Of a DNA stretch of 64,000 nucleotides, positions 7,858 through 15,603 are shown piece after piece. The notes beneath the pieces were generated by a model. The model saw nothing but the letters and a program-made list of their open reading frames with translations. It ran no database searches and was not told where the DNA came from. The stretch is taken from positions 310,001 to 374,000 of the forward strand of contig NZ_JAHKRR010000003.1 in the NCBI RefSeq assembly GCF_018863395.1. The letters are read 5' to 3'. This DNA comes from Sinomicrobium weinanense (GTDB lineage: Bacteria; Bacteroidota; Bacteroidia; Flavobacteriales; Flavobacteriaceae). The translations under genes and the position numbers were made by a program. Within the stretch, counting starts at the first letter, position 1; each line of letters opens with the position of its first letter.

Positions 7858-8235
7858 TCAGAAGGGCAGATCGTCATGTTCCTCTTCATTAAAATCATTG
7901 GCAGGCTCAAAAGCGTCCGTGGGTGGTACGGGAGGCATACCTTGCGAAGGTTGTTCGGCCTGCAGGTTTTCTATACGCCATCCCTGTATGGAATTGAAAT
8001 ACCTGGTCTCTCCCTGGGGGTTTACCCATTCTCTGCCGCGAAGGTTGATCCCTATTTTCACCGGTTGTCCTACCTGAAAATTATTGAGTAAATCGCATTT
8101 ATCCTGTACAAACTCCACCAGGATGTGCTGGGGGTATTGCTCTTCCGTTGTCACGACGACCTCCCGCTTCCTGAACCCGTTGTTACCGTAGGTCTTGGTC
8201 TCATCGATCATCTTGATTTTTCCTTGAACTTCCAT
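7858..8235 (-). CDS. DUF3127 protein, SSB-like
   Basis: A 125-aa protein of the Bacteroidota family DUF3127. It begins MEVQGKIKMIDETKTYGNNG and has an OB-fold-like alternation with KREVVVTTEEQYPQHI and NSIQGWRIENL. The tail is Pro/Gln-rich, then acidic, and ends DDLPF. This tip is nearly identical to that of single-stranded DNA-binding proteins (DDDIPF) that dock repair and replication partners. A DNA-binding role is inference from this; none is established that I know of. It has its own terminator. Confidence 0.85.
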   Translation of the reverse strand: MEVQGKIKMIDETKTYGNNGFRKREVVVTTEEQYPQHILVEFVQDKCDLLNNFQVGQPVKIGINLRGREWVNPQGETRYFNSIQGWRIENLQAEQPSQGMPPVPPTDAFEPANDFNEEEHDDLPF

Positions 8236-8364
8236 AATTAACTCTCTTTTATCGTTGTTTATCTGTGTTTACTATATAAATTTTGCTCTTCGGTTTTCTA
8301 TGCGTCTTTTTCCATTATACCCGATCGGCAAAGATTAAAAGATTGATGGGAGATTGACCCGGCT

Positions 8365-8446
8365 ACGCCGGAGGATTGAAAGAGATTGAAACACTTAAAA
8401 TCAATCTACTTCAATCTTTTTCAATTTCAATCTTTTTTCAATCAAC
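8365..8446. repeat. Low-complexity inverted repeat of GATTGAAA words
   Basis: Repeated GATTGAAA words around 8373-8391 face repeated CAATCTTTTTCAA words around 8410-8445. The arms can pair over about 20 bp. The right end enters the 3' end of the flavin reductase gene. It resembles the other wordy dyads of this window in design, not in sequence. Confidence 0.5.
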
Positions 8447-9340
8447 CGACTGGCCGGGAATTTCGAATTTTTCGGCAAGCAGTATTTTCCAGGCCGTATA
8501 CACCTCGTCCTTTCTCAGGTAATCCTGTGCTTTTCTGTGTATCCTGTCATTATCGTCCGAACTCAGTATCCCCCTGATCTCCACGGAATCCTGGACAAAG
8601 GCTTCTATTTCTTCCTCAGAGGGCAGTTTTTCCACATTGCCCAGCATTCCCAGGTCGTTCCCGGTAAGCACCTTGCTCCGGCGGATATGTTCCGGGATCT
8701 GGTCTACACCTATTCCCAAAGTGGTCGTTGGTTTCGGTATCTCAAAAAAACCGTCCCTGGCCCGGGAATAGAAATTTCCGCCTGCTCTTGCCACGAGGTC
8801 TATCTTGTAGTGATCGATACGCCCTTCATCGTCCAGGACATCCTCATTGATGTGCATCTTCAACACTTCGCATATGATAAGGTTCCCGGAGCCTCCTTCG
8901 GTCCCCAGCTCTATGATCTCTTTTATTTTGCATTCAAACTGTACGGGCGACTCGGCCACCCGGAATGGTTTTACGATATCGGAAGGCAGCATGGTGAGCC
9001 CGGCCTTTATAAATTCGTTGACCCCTTCGGGATACTCCGTACTGGATAACGAAGCCTGTTGTACAATATCGTAATTCACCACATTGATCACCACCTCTTT
9101 TGTAATTCTGGCATTTTCCAGGGTATGCTTGCTCGTGTTGTCTCTTACCCTCCTGTTTGGCGAAAAGATCATCACCGGCGGGTTAGAACTGAACGTATTA
9201 AAAAAGCTGAAGGGCGATAAGTTGGGTTTCCCCTCTGCATCTACGGTACTGGCAAAAGCAATAGGCCTCGGAGCCACTGCTCCCAGTAACAGTCCATGAA
9301 ATTTTGCCGTGGGAATATCTTTGGGCTCTATGGAATACAT
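8438..9340 (-). CDS. Flavin reductase family protein (FMN-binding split barrel)
   Basis: A 300-aa protein whose first 200 residues form the flavin reductase-like split barrel. GAVAPRPIAFASTVD, NLSPFSFFNTFSSNPP and the ENARITKEVVINVV stretch fit the family, which reduces or holds FMN for a partner oxygenase. The remaining 100 residues are helical and family-typical in Bacteroidota. A promoter-like element lies just upstream. The spacer downstream (8236-8437) carries a wordy dyad of GATTGAAA/TTTCAATC. Confidence 0.85.
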   Translation of the reverse strand: MYSIEPKDIPTAKFHGLLLGAVAPRPIAFASTVDAEGKPNLSPFSFFNTFSSNPPVMIFSPNRRVRDNTSKHTLENARITKEVVINVVNYDIVQQASLSSTEYPEGVNEFIKAGLTMLPSDIVKPFRVAESPVQFECKIKEIIELGTEGGSGNLIICEVLKMHINEDVLDDEGRIDHYKIDLVARAGGNFYSRARDGFFEIPKPTTTLGIGVDQIPEHIRRSKVLTGNDLGMLGNVEKLPSEEEIEAFVQDSVEIRGILSSDDNDRIHRKAQDYLRKDEVYTAWKILLAEKFEIPGQSVD

Positions 9341-9357
9341 AACATGTTTTATAGAAA

Positions 9358-9388
9358 CAAAAGTAAATAAACCGGAAGAGATATAAAA
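9358..9388 (-). promoter_or_regulatory. Promoter of the flavin reductase gene
   Basis: On the minus strand TTTT (9385-9388), a 19-nt spacer and TACTTTTG (9358-9365) match the Bacteroidota consensus with one mismatch, 17 bp before the ATG at 9340. A separate TAATTTTG at 9409-9416 on the plus strand may serve the divergent histidine kinase. Confidence 0.5.
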
Positions 9389-9455
9389 TCTTTGAACGCT
9401 ATAAACAATAATTTTGCAGGTTTTACTTTATATTTATGACTTATCCGGATAACCC

Positions 9456-10610
9456 ATGACACCTGTTAAACAAAAAAGCATAGCCAAATGGATCCTAATA
9501 GGCATGTCCGTATTGGTCGTTTCCCTTATTTTGTGGAACACTTATGCTTTTTTTCAGCGTTTTAAGGAAGAAGAACGTATAAAAATGAAGATATGGGCCG
9601 CTGCACAGGCCGAGATCTTACAAACCTCCGACCTGGAAAGGGACCTGGGTGCCCTGCCATTGGAGGTGCTTACCAACAACACCAGCACTCCCATGATACT
9701 GGTCAATGTAAACGGTATCAGCACCCCCAGCAATATGAGCGAAAAAATCGTTAAGGACCCGGAAAAGATACAGCAGAAGATCAAGGAATTTGCCCGGGAA
9801 AACGAACCTATTGAGATCAACTTTAAGAACGAAAAGCTGGCCACGTTATACTACGGCAATTCTGAGGTACTTACCAAGCTGAAGTACTATCCCATAGCCC
9901 TGATCCTCATTATCCTGCTTTTTATCGCTGTAATATTATTGTTCTACAGGACTTCCAAAATTTCGGACCAGAACAAACTGTGGGCCGGTATGGCCAAGGA
10001 AACAGCACACCAGATCGGCACTCCCCTGTCTTCACTGGTAGGATGGGCAGAGATCCTGAAATCGCAAAACACCGATCCGGCCATTATTACGGAAATCGAA
10101 AAGGACATTTTCAGGTTGCAGACCATTACGGACCGTTTTTCCAAAATAGGTTCGGTACCGGTGCTCACAACACTCAACATCATCGGGGAAACCAAAAATG
10201 CCTATGACTACCTGAAAGAACGCAGTTCCAAACTCATTACTTTTGATTTTATTGCACCAGACTACCCGATCATGGCCAAAATAAACCCGCAACTCTTTAG
10301 CTGGACCATAGAAAACCTCGTTAAGAATGCCATCGATGCCATGAAAGGGAAAGGAGACTTACGGATCGAGATCAGGGATGGCGGCAGGCACGTCAACCTG
10401 CTGGTCACAGATACGGGCAAGGGGATCCCGAAAAATCACTACAAGACCATCTTCAACCCCGGGTTCACCACCAAAAGACGAGGCTGGGGGCTGGGATTAT
10501 CACTGGTGCAGCGTATCATAGAGGATTATCACGAAGGAAAAGTAAAGGTACTGCATTCGGATATCGGGAAAGGAACGACCATGCAGATCACGCTAAAAGT
10601 TACATCTTAA
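9456..10610 (+). CDS. Membrane sensor histidine kinase (orphan)
   Basis: A 384-aa kinase with two membrane segments (about 11-32 and 146-164) that bracket a periplasmic domain of about 110 residues. The H-box is AKETAHQIGTPLSSL with H185. The ATPase part has the N-box NLVKNAIDAM, G1 DTGKGIP and the glycine lid GWGLGLSL. No response regulator gene is adjacent; the next gene is a small zinc-ribbon membrane protein. The H-box with IGTPL is common in Bacteroidota kinases. Signal and partner are unknown. Confidence 0.92.
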   Translation: MTPVKQKSIAKWILIGMSVLVVSLILWNTYAFFQRFKEEERIKMKIWAAAQAEILQTSDLERDLGALPLEVLTNNTSTPMILVNVNGISTPSNMSEKIVKDPEKIQQKIKEFARENEPIEINFKNEKLATLYYGNSEVLTKLKYYPIALILIILLFIAVILLFYRTSKISDQNKLWAGMAKETAHQIGTPLSSLVGWAEILKSQNTDPAIITEIEKDIFRLQTITDRFSKIGSVPVLTTLNIIGETKNAYDYLKERSSKLITFDFIAPDYPIMAKINPQLFSWTIENLVKNAIDAMKGKGDLRIEIRDGGRHVNLLVTDTGKGIPKNHYKTIFNPGFTTKRRGWGLGLSLVQRIIEDYHEGKVKVLHSDIGKGTTMQITLKVTS

Positions 10611-10654
10611 CGTTTAAATAAGGGTAAACTCTGTTAAAAAAACACCGAAAAACC

Positions 10655-11020
10655 ATGGCTTTAAACGAAAAACTTGTCGCCATCAAGGAAGCATCACTGA
10701 CAAACAACTGCCCGGAATGTTATGCCGACACGGGCCTTATCCTAACTTTTTATCAAAAACACATCAAAAGCCGGTGGTATAAAAAAGTTACCGGAGAGGT
10801 TTCCAATATCCTTCGTTGTAATAAATGCGATACCACGATCTATCCGGTCAAATGGACAGACGACATAGAGCGGGTACTGGACTATTATTCCAAAACCGTC
10901 ACTCCAGGGAAAACCTCATTTCGGCTTACCAGGCTGTCCTATATCCTCATTCTGCTTCTCATCGCTATCATAGCCGGTGGAATAGTTGCATATCGCTACC
11001 TGGAGAAACCGATACTATAA
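10655..11020 (+). CDS. Small zinc-ribbon protein with C-terminal membrane anchor
   Basis: A 121-aa protein of no family I recognise. Two CxxC pairs (CPEC near 19-22, CNKC near 55-58) about 33 residues apart suggest a zinc ribbon. A single hydrophobic segment (about 93-114) follows, so it is probably tail-anchored with the ribbon in the cytoplasm. It begins 44 bp after the histidine kinase and is probably co-transcribed. Its last 6 bp overlap the convergent HIT gene. Confidence 0.7.
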   Translation: MALNEKLVAIKEASLTNNCPECYADTGLILTFYQKHIKSRWYKKVTGEVSNILRCNKCDTTIYPVKWTDDIERVLDYYSKTVTPGKTSFRLTRLSYILILLLIAIIAGGIVAYRYLEKPIL

Positions 11021-11404
11021 TTGTTCCCGGATCTTTCGGGCCACAGTTTCAAACTCTTCCTCTGCCATCGATATTTTGTGCTGAAAGGTCATATCTTTCA
11101 TCACATTCAGCGGAATAAGATGAACGTGTACATGGGGCACTTCCAGTCCTACCACTGCAACCCCGACACGATTACACGGAACGGCCTTTTCAATTGCCAG
11201 GGCTACTTTCCTGGAAAATGCCATAAGGCCGTTGTAGGTTTCCTCGTCCAGATCGAATAGTTTGTCTACCTCCTTCTTGGGAACGCAAAGGGTATGCCCT
11301 TTTGCATTGGGATTGATATCCAGAAAAGCAAAATAGTTATCGTCTTCGGCCACCTTGTAGCAGGGGATCTCCCCTTTGATGATCTTTGTAAAGATACTTG
11401 CCAT
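11015..11404 (-). CDS. HIT family nucleotide hydrolase
   Basis: A 129-aa histidine triad protein of the Hint type, acting on nucleoside phosphoramidates or similar nucleotides. The triad is VPHVHVHLIPL (HxHxH), preceded by GEIPCYKVAEDD and HTLCVPKKEVD. The ATG at 11404 is chosen because MASIFTKIIKGEIP is the family start; the open frame extends 10 codons upstream. It lies downstream of greA in the same direction, with a wordy repeat around 11427-11455 in between. Confidence 0.93.
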   Translation of the reverse strand: MASIFTKIIKGEIPCYKVAEDDNYFAFLDINPNAKGHTLCVPKKEVDKLFDLDEETYNGLMAFSRKVALAIEKAVPCNRVGVAVVGLEVPHVHVHLIPLNVMKDMTFQHKISMAEEEFETVARKIREQL

Positions 11405-11586
11405 ATTAAACGGGTTTGTGGTTTCAAGTTTCAAGTTGCAGGTTACAGGTTTTGGTTCCTGAGTCCTTCGGTTAAACTCAGGATAAACTAAAGCCGAAGG
11501 GCTGGTTGCAACACGTTATATATAAAAATAAAAAATCCTTTTCTGAATGCATTCAAAAAAGGACTTGTTTTTTCTACGGGAAAAAG

Positions 11587-12063
11587 TTATTCCCTGGTGA
11601 TCTCCAGCACCTCGAACTTCAGCACGCCGTTAGGCACCTGGATTTCGGCCACATCACCTACTTCTTTACCCAGCAGGCCTTTCCCGATGGGGGAGCTCAC
11701 GGATATTTTTCCCGTCTTGAGGTCTGCTTCGCTCTCGGCCACCAGAGTGTACTTCATTTCCATGCCGTTATTCTGGTTTTTGATCTTTACGGTGGACAAT
11801 ACCAACACCTTCGAGGTATCGAGCTGAGATTCATCTATAAGCCTGGCATTGGCCACGAGTTCTTCCATTTTTGAGATTTTCATTTCCAGCAATCCCTGGG
11901 CCTCTTTTGCAGCATCGTATTCTGCATTCTCAGACAGGTCGCCTTTGTCTCTCGCTTCTGCTATGGCCTGTGATGCCCGGGGCCGTTCCACGCTTTTGAG
12001 GTGGTCCAGCTCTTCTCGCAGCTTTTTCAATCCTTCCGCTGTGTAATAAGATACGTTACTCAT
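11587..12063 (-). CDS. greA: Transcription elongation factor GreA
   Basis: A 158-aa GreA, which inserts its coiled coil into the RNA polymerase secondary channel to rescue backtracked complexes. The start at 12063 gives MSNVSYYTAEGLKKLREELD. The coiled-coil tip with acidic residues is ARDKGDLSENAEYDAAKE, and the C-terminal FKBP-like part contains SPIGKGLLGKEVGD. A TATATTTG -7 box lies at 12112-12119 on the minus strand. The short leader holds AATCC...GGATT followed by a T-run (about 12086-12107), which may be a weak leader hairpin. Confidence 0.97.
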   Translation of the reverse strand: MSNVSYYTAEGLKKLREELDHLKSVERPRASQAIAEARDKGDLSENAEYDAAKEAQGLLEMKISKMEELVANARLIDESQLDTSKVLVLSTVKIKNQNNGMEMKYTLVAESEADLKTGKISVSSPIGKGLLGKEVGDVAEIQVPNGVLKFEVLEITRE

Positions 12064-12284
12064 AACTTCATCATTTAAATACAAAAAATCCCCTTCGGGA
12101 GAGGATTCAAGCAAATATACAAAATTTTGGACAATTTTGTCGCAAGAGAACATAATACTATGATGGCAGGAATGTTTTATTGTTATAAACTTCTTACCTT
12201 TACGTTTTGTATAGCACAAAAATACAAACAACTATTTACCAGCATATTACAATACAAACATTGGCCCTTTAAAATCTGTTCCGC

Positions 12285-12734
12285 GTGAAAAAAACAATAT
12301 ACACTGCTATTGCGATCACGGTATTCTTCCTCTCTTCATGTAGTGATGACAAAGGAGAACGAAACCCCTATCTGCTGGAAGCCCAGTTCAGTTTTGACAT
12401 TAATCTCAACCTGCCTAAATACAATGGCCTCACGATCCCGGGAAATGCTGTTTATATCGATGATCCTACTGTTGGTATACGGGGGATCTTAGTCATCAAT
12501 GCAGGCGGAAGTTTCTACGCATGGGAAGCCAGTTGCCCCAATCACGCCCCTAACGATTGTTCTACCATGGAGATCGAAGGAGGTACTAACTGTAGATGTA
12601 ACTGTGAGGACTACGAATACAGTCTCTTCAACGGGCAGATGCTGAACAGGCCGGACACCGAGGAAAGGACGTACGACCTGCTGTTTTATCAAACCCAGAA
12701 AAGTGGGAGCACCTTAAGGGTGTATAACAATTGA
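12285..12734 (+). CDS. Rieske-like lipoprotein with unusual ligand set
   Basis: A 149-aa exported lipoprotein (hydrophobic stretch then SSC, Cys19). It starts with GTG. The second half looks like a Rieske fold: ASCPNHAPNDC stands where the first ligand loop CxHxGC would be and CRCNCEDYEYSLFNGQ where CPCHGSxF would be. The second histidine is missing (Glu/Asp instead), so a normal 2Fe-2S centre is unlikely. The extra cysteines may bind another metal or form disulfides. It stands alone and converges with the thiamine-type TonB receptor. Confidence 0.7.
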   Translation: MKKTIYTAIAITVFFLSSCSDDKGERNPYLLEAQFSFDINLNLPKYNGLTIPGNAVYIDDPTVGIRGILVINAGGSFYAWEASCPNHAPNDCSTMEIEGGTNCRCNCEDYEYSLFNGQMLNRPDTEERTYDLLFYQTQKSGSTLRVYNN

Positions 12735-12756
12735 GAAAAACATAGCAATACCCCTG

Positions 12757-14976
12757 CTAAAACCTCAGTGTAGCGCCTACAAGAAAATTGATCCCGGCCT
12801 GCGGATAGTAGCCGGCATTTTCTACCGTAGTTATGCTCCCGGGATTGATCTTGTCATTGTCTTCGGTGTAAAAAAAGCCGTTGGACTCGTATTTTACATC
12901 AAAAATATTGTTCACCAGACCGTTCAGCACAATAGACTTAAAGATGGTGTTGGTCTTTATCTCATATTGCACGTTAAAGTCATTTATAAAATAGTCGTCC
13001 AGTCTGGAGCTTTTTGCATCAATATTACCCATATACTGCTCCCCGACGTATTTAGACAGTACTGAAAGTTGCAGGTTGTGTACCGGTGCGAAAGACAACA
13101 TGTTCCCTGCTATTATTTTAGGAGAAAAAGCAATATTGGTATTTCCCAGGTCCTGTAATTCCCCATCACGGCGGAAAACGAAGTCTACGTTCCTGTTATC
13201 GCTCAGTGCTATATTGGGCCTCAGGACCCACTGGTCTGACAAAAAGATCGCGGCATCGGCTTCCAGCCCCAGGCGATAGCTGTCCCCACTGTTTTCCCGT
13301 ATCGGTGCCCCTACATCATTGAGTTCTCCTGTGAGTACCAACTGGTCTTTATAACGCATGTAATAAGCATTGACATTGAGCCTCACCTTGCCAGACAGGT
13401 ACCGCCAGCCAAGCTCAATATCATTGAGGTATTCAGGCCTGGGGTTGCCCTCTTCGTAGTCATTCCTGTTGGGCTCCCGGCCGGCCCGGGCATACGACAG
13501 GTAAAAGCTGTGATCCGGATTCAGTTTGTATGTTACCCCTACCTTGGGATTAAAGAAATTAAAGGTGTCGTTGACAAAATCTGCCTGTACCCCGGTGGCC
13601 TTGTAACGGATGGCCCTGTATTGCACATCGCCGAAAAGGCTCCAGTGGCCGTCGAGCTGGTAGTTTAGTTTGGCAAAAACATTAAAATCCGTCTTTACGG
13701 AAAAATCGTCGTAGTACCTGTCGCGTATCTTGCTTTGGGAAGCATAACGCGCCCAGATGATCTCCCCGAAATGATCGCCCTCATACTTGTTCCAGGCCCC
13801 GCCGACTATAAGGTCGGTCCCGTCCTTTTTGTAATGTGTGGAAAAGGTGGTTCCGTAAAAATCATTATCCAGCCACTTTCTGCGAATAAGATCTGTACTG
13901 GCTATGGTATCGTTACCTGCATGGATAGGCTTCAGACCATATTCCGAAAAGGGGGCGTCCTCGCGGTATTGTTCGAAATATCCCCTTCCGTAAGTGTAAT
14001 GAAATGCCAGATTGGTGCTCCAGTTCTCCGAGATCTTCTGGTTCCAGTGCAGTTGGGCATGGTCTTGCTTATAATCGTCTATTTCATTGTCGTAAAACCT
14101 GGTGTTCCCCTGCTCGTCCTTATACATCCCGGCCGAGTTGAACGTCCTGTTGTTTTTGAGCGTTTCTGCATCCACGCCGTTCCAGGCCTGGTAGGTTGTT
14201 TCGTGCCCGCCAAAGACCAGGGCCTTGATCAGGGTGTTCTCGCCTACATAAGCCCCTTGCAGGAAGTAGGATTTAAGGTCGGAAGAAGCCCTGTCGATAT
14301 AACCGTCCGACCGGACCACAGACAAACGCCCGGCCATTTCAAAATGGTCATTGAGTTTCCCTGTACTGAATTTCACCGTGTGTTTCCTCGTATTAAAACT
14401 CCCGTAAGAATTGGATATCTCCCCGCTGGCCTCCTCGGAAACTGCATCGGTGAGCAGGTTGAGGCTGGCCCCGAAAGCCCCGGCACCATTGGTAGATGTC
14501 CCCACGCCGCGCTGTAACTGTAAATTCTCAACAGACGACACAAAATCGGGCATGTTTACCCAGAATGTCCCATGCGATTCAGAGTCGTTATAAGGAATAC
14601 CGTTGATGGTAACGTTTACTCTCGTAGCGTCACTTCCCCTCACGCGTATTCCTGTATACCCCACACCTGCACCTGCATCGCTGGTGGTCACTACCGAAGG
14701 GAGGTAATTCATAAGTACGGGGATATCCTGCCCCAGGTTTCTCGAGGCCATGTCTTTTTTATCCAGGTTACTAAAGGTCACCGGGCTTTGTGCCGTAACC
14801 CTTACGGCAGATACCAGCACTTCGTCCAGCGACACCAGTTCAGACACTACAGTATCCTTTTCCTGTTCTTCCTGGGCCATGGCATAGCTGCATATCCACA
14901 CCAGGGTCATTGCGGTTAAAAAACTTCTTTTGCAGAATAGCTTACCGTTGTTAAACGATCTGTACAACAAATTCAT
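12757..14976 (-). CDS. TonB-dependent outer membrane receptor under a TPP riboswitch, probable thiamine receptor
   Basis: A 739-aa receptor with signal peptide, TonB-box region near LDEVLVSAVRVTAQSPV, plug domain (GYTGIRVRGSDATRVNVTIN, PVLMNYLPSV) and a barrel ending GATLRF. The ATG at 14976 is preferred to a TTG three codons earlier. A TPP riboswitch lies on the same strand 160 bp upstream, which in Bacteroidota marks outer membrane receptors for thiamine or its precursors. The likely inner-membrane partner is the PnuC-like gene at 23891, 9 kb away. Receptor function is from sequence; the substrate is inferred from the riboswitch. Confidence 0.88.
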   Translation of the reverse strand: MNLLYRSFNNGKLFCKRSFLTAMTLVWICSYAMAQEEQEKDTVVSELVSLDEVLVSAVRVTAQSPVTFSNLDKKDMASRNLGQDIPVLMNYLPSVVTTSDAGAGVGYTGIRVRGSDATRVNVTINGIPYNDSESHGTFWVNMPDFVSSVENLQLQRGVGTSTNGAGAFGASLNLLTDAVSEEASGEISNSYGSFNTRKHTVKFSTGKLNDHFEMAGRLSVVRSDGYIDRASSDLKSYFLQGAYVGENTLIKALVFGGHETTYQAWNGVDAETLKNNRTFNSAGMYKDEQGNTRFYDNEIDDYKQDHAQLHWNQKISENWSTNLAFHYTYGRGYFEQYREDAPFSEYGLKPIHAGNDTIASTDLIRRKWLDNDFYGTTFSTHYKKDGTDLIVGGAWNKYEGDHFGEIIWARYASQSKIRDRYYDDFSVKTDFNVFAKLNYQLDGHWSLFGDVQYRAIRYKATGVQADFVNDTFNFFNPKVGVTYKLNPDHSFYLSYARAGREPNRNDYEEGNPRPEYLNDIELGWRYLSGKVRLNVNAYYMRYKDQLVLTGELNDVGAPIRENSGDSYRLGLEADAAIFLSDQWVLRPNIALSDNRNVDFVFRRDGELQDLGNTNIAFSPKIIAGNMLSFAPVHNLQLSVLSKYVGEQYMGNIDAKSSRLDDYFINDFNVQYEIKTNTIFKSIVLNGLVNNIFDVKYESNGFFYTEDNDKINPGSITTVENAGYYPQAGINFLVGATLRF

Positions 14977-15136
14977 CCGTAACAATTTTGTACGAATAAA
15001 AGGGGTTATTATTCCTTGATTTAAAATGGGTTATTCCGGGCCTTCAGAATCCAGGCTTTTCCGAGCGGTTATTATCCCGCGCGCCGCCTGGTTTCTTCAC
15101 TACAAATGTCCCCCGGACATTTTCTTAACGCTCGGC

Positions 15137-15234
15137 CCTCCCTAAACAGCATTACCTGTTCCAGGTTCCATGGGTATGATCTCAGCTTGCTTTCGACAGC
15201 TCTTTTGCTCTGCCTAAGTTTAAGCACCCCTTAT
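15137..15234 (-). promoter_or_regulatory. TPP (thi-box) riboswitch
   Basis: On the minus strand the aptamer reads GGGGTGC, then GCTGAGATCATACCC, then GAACCTGGAACAGGTAATGC and AGGGAGGG, the diagnostic TPP-aptamer blocks in order. A -7 box TAATTTTG lies just upstream at 15254-15261 (minus). The 160 nt between aptamer and ATG contain a small perfect hairpin (TGTCCGGGGGACA, about 15110-15122) and a GC-rich dyad that may form the expression platform. Confidence 0.93.
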
Positions 15235-15389
15235 GAGATGTTTTTGAACACTGCAAAATTAAGGAGTAAAAATGCAATTTCCGCATTGTTTTGAAATTAT
15301 TTGCTTGCGGATCGGATTTTTAGTTCTGGAGTTGATGAGTTGTTAGTTGGTGAGTTTCGGGAATTTGTTGTACCTTATAATTCTTTTAA

Positions 15390-15517
15390 AAAACTCCAAA
15401 ACTCCAAAACTCCAAAACTCCAAAACTCCAAAACTCCAAAACTCCAAAACTCCAAAACTCCAAAACTCCAAAACTCCAAAACTCCAAAACTCCAAAACTC
15501 CAAAACTCCAAAACTCC
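15390..15517. repeat. Sixteen perfect tandem copies of AAAACTCC
   Basis: 128 bp made of an 8-bp unit repeated 16 times without error, directly upstream of the hybrid histidine kinase and 135 bp from the riboswitch promoter on the other side. Open frames through it only reflect the period. Perfect copies imply recent slippage. It may change promoter spacing or act as a strand barrier between the two divergent units. Confidence 0.95.
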
Positions 15518-15603
15518 ATAAATAATACACATGCCGTATCCCGTTTGGCAGGAACTTTGTATTTTGGTAATGAAATTCACACCAGTATGTATACTTTTGC
15601 CCT

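Noticed and set aside
15390-15517. Regular repeats resembling a CRISPR array, and open reading frames through them
   Set aside because: The unit is 8 bp with no spacers, and no cas genes are near. The reading frames on both strands are products of the period.
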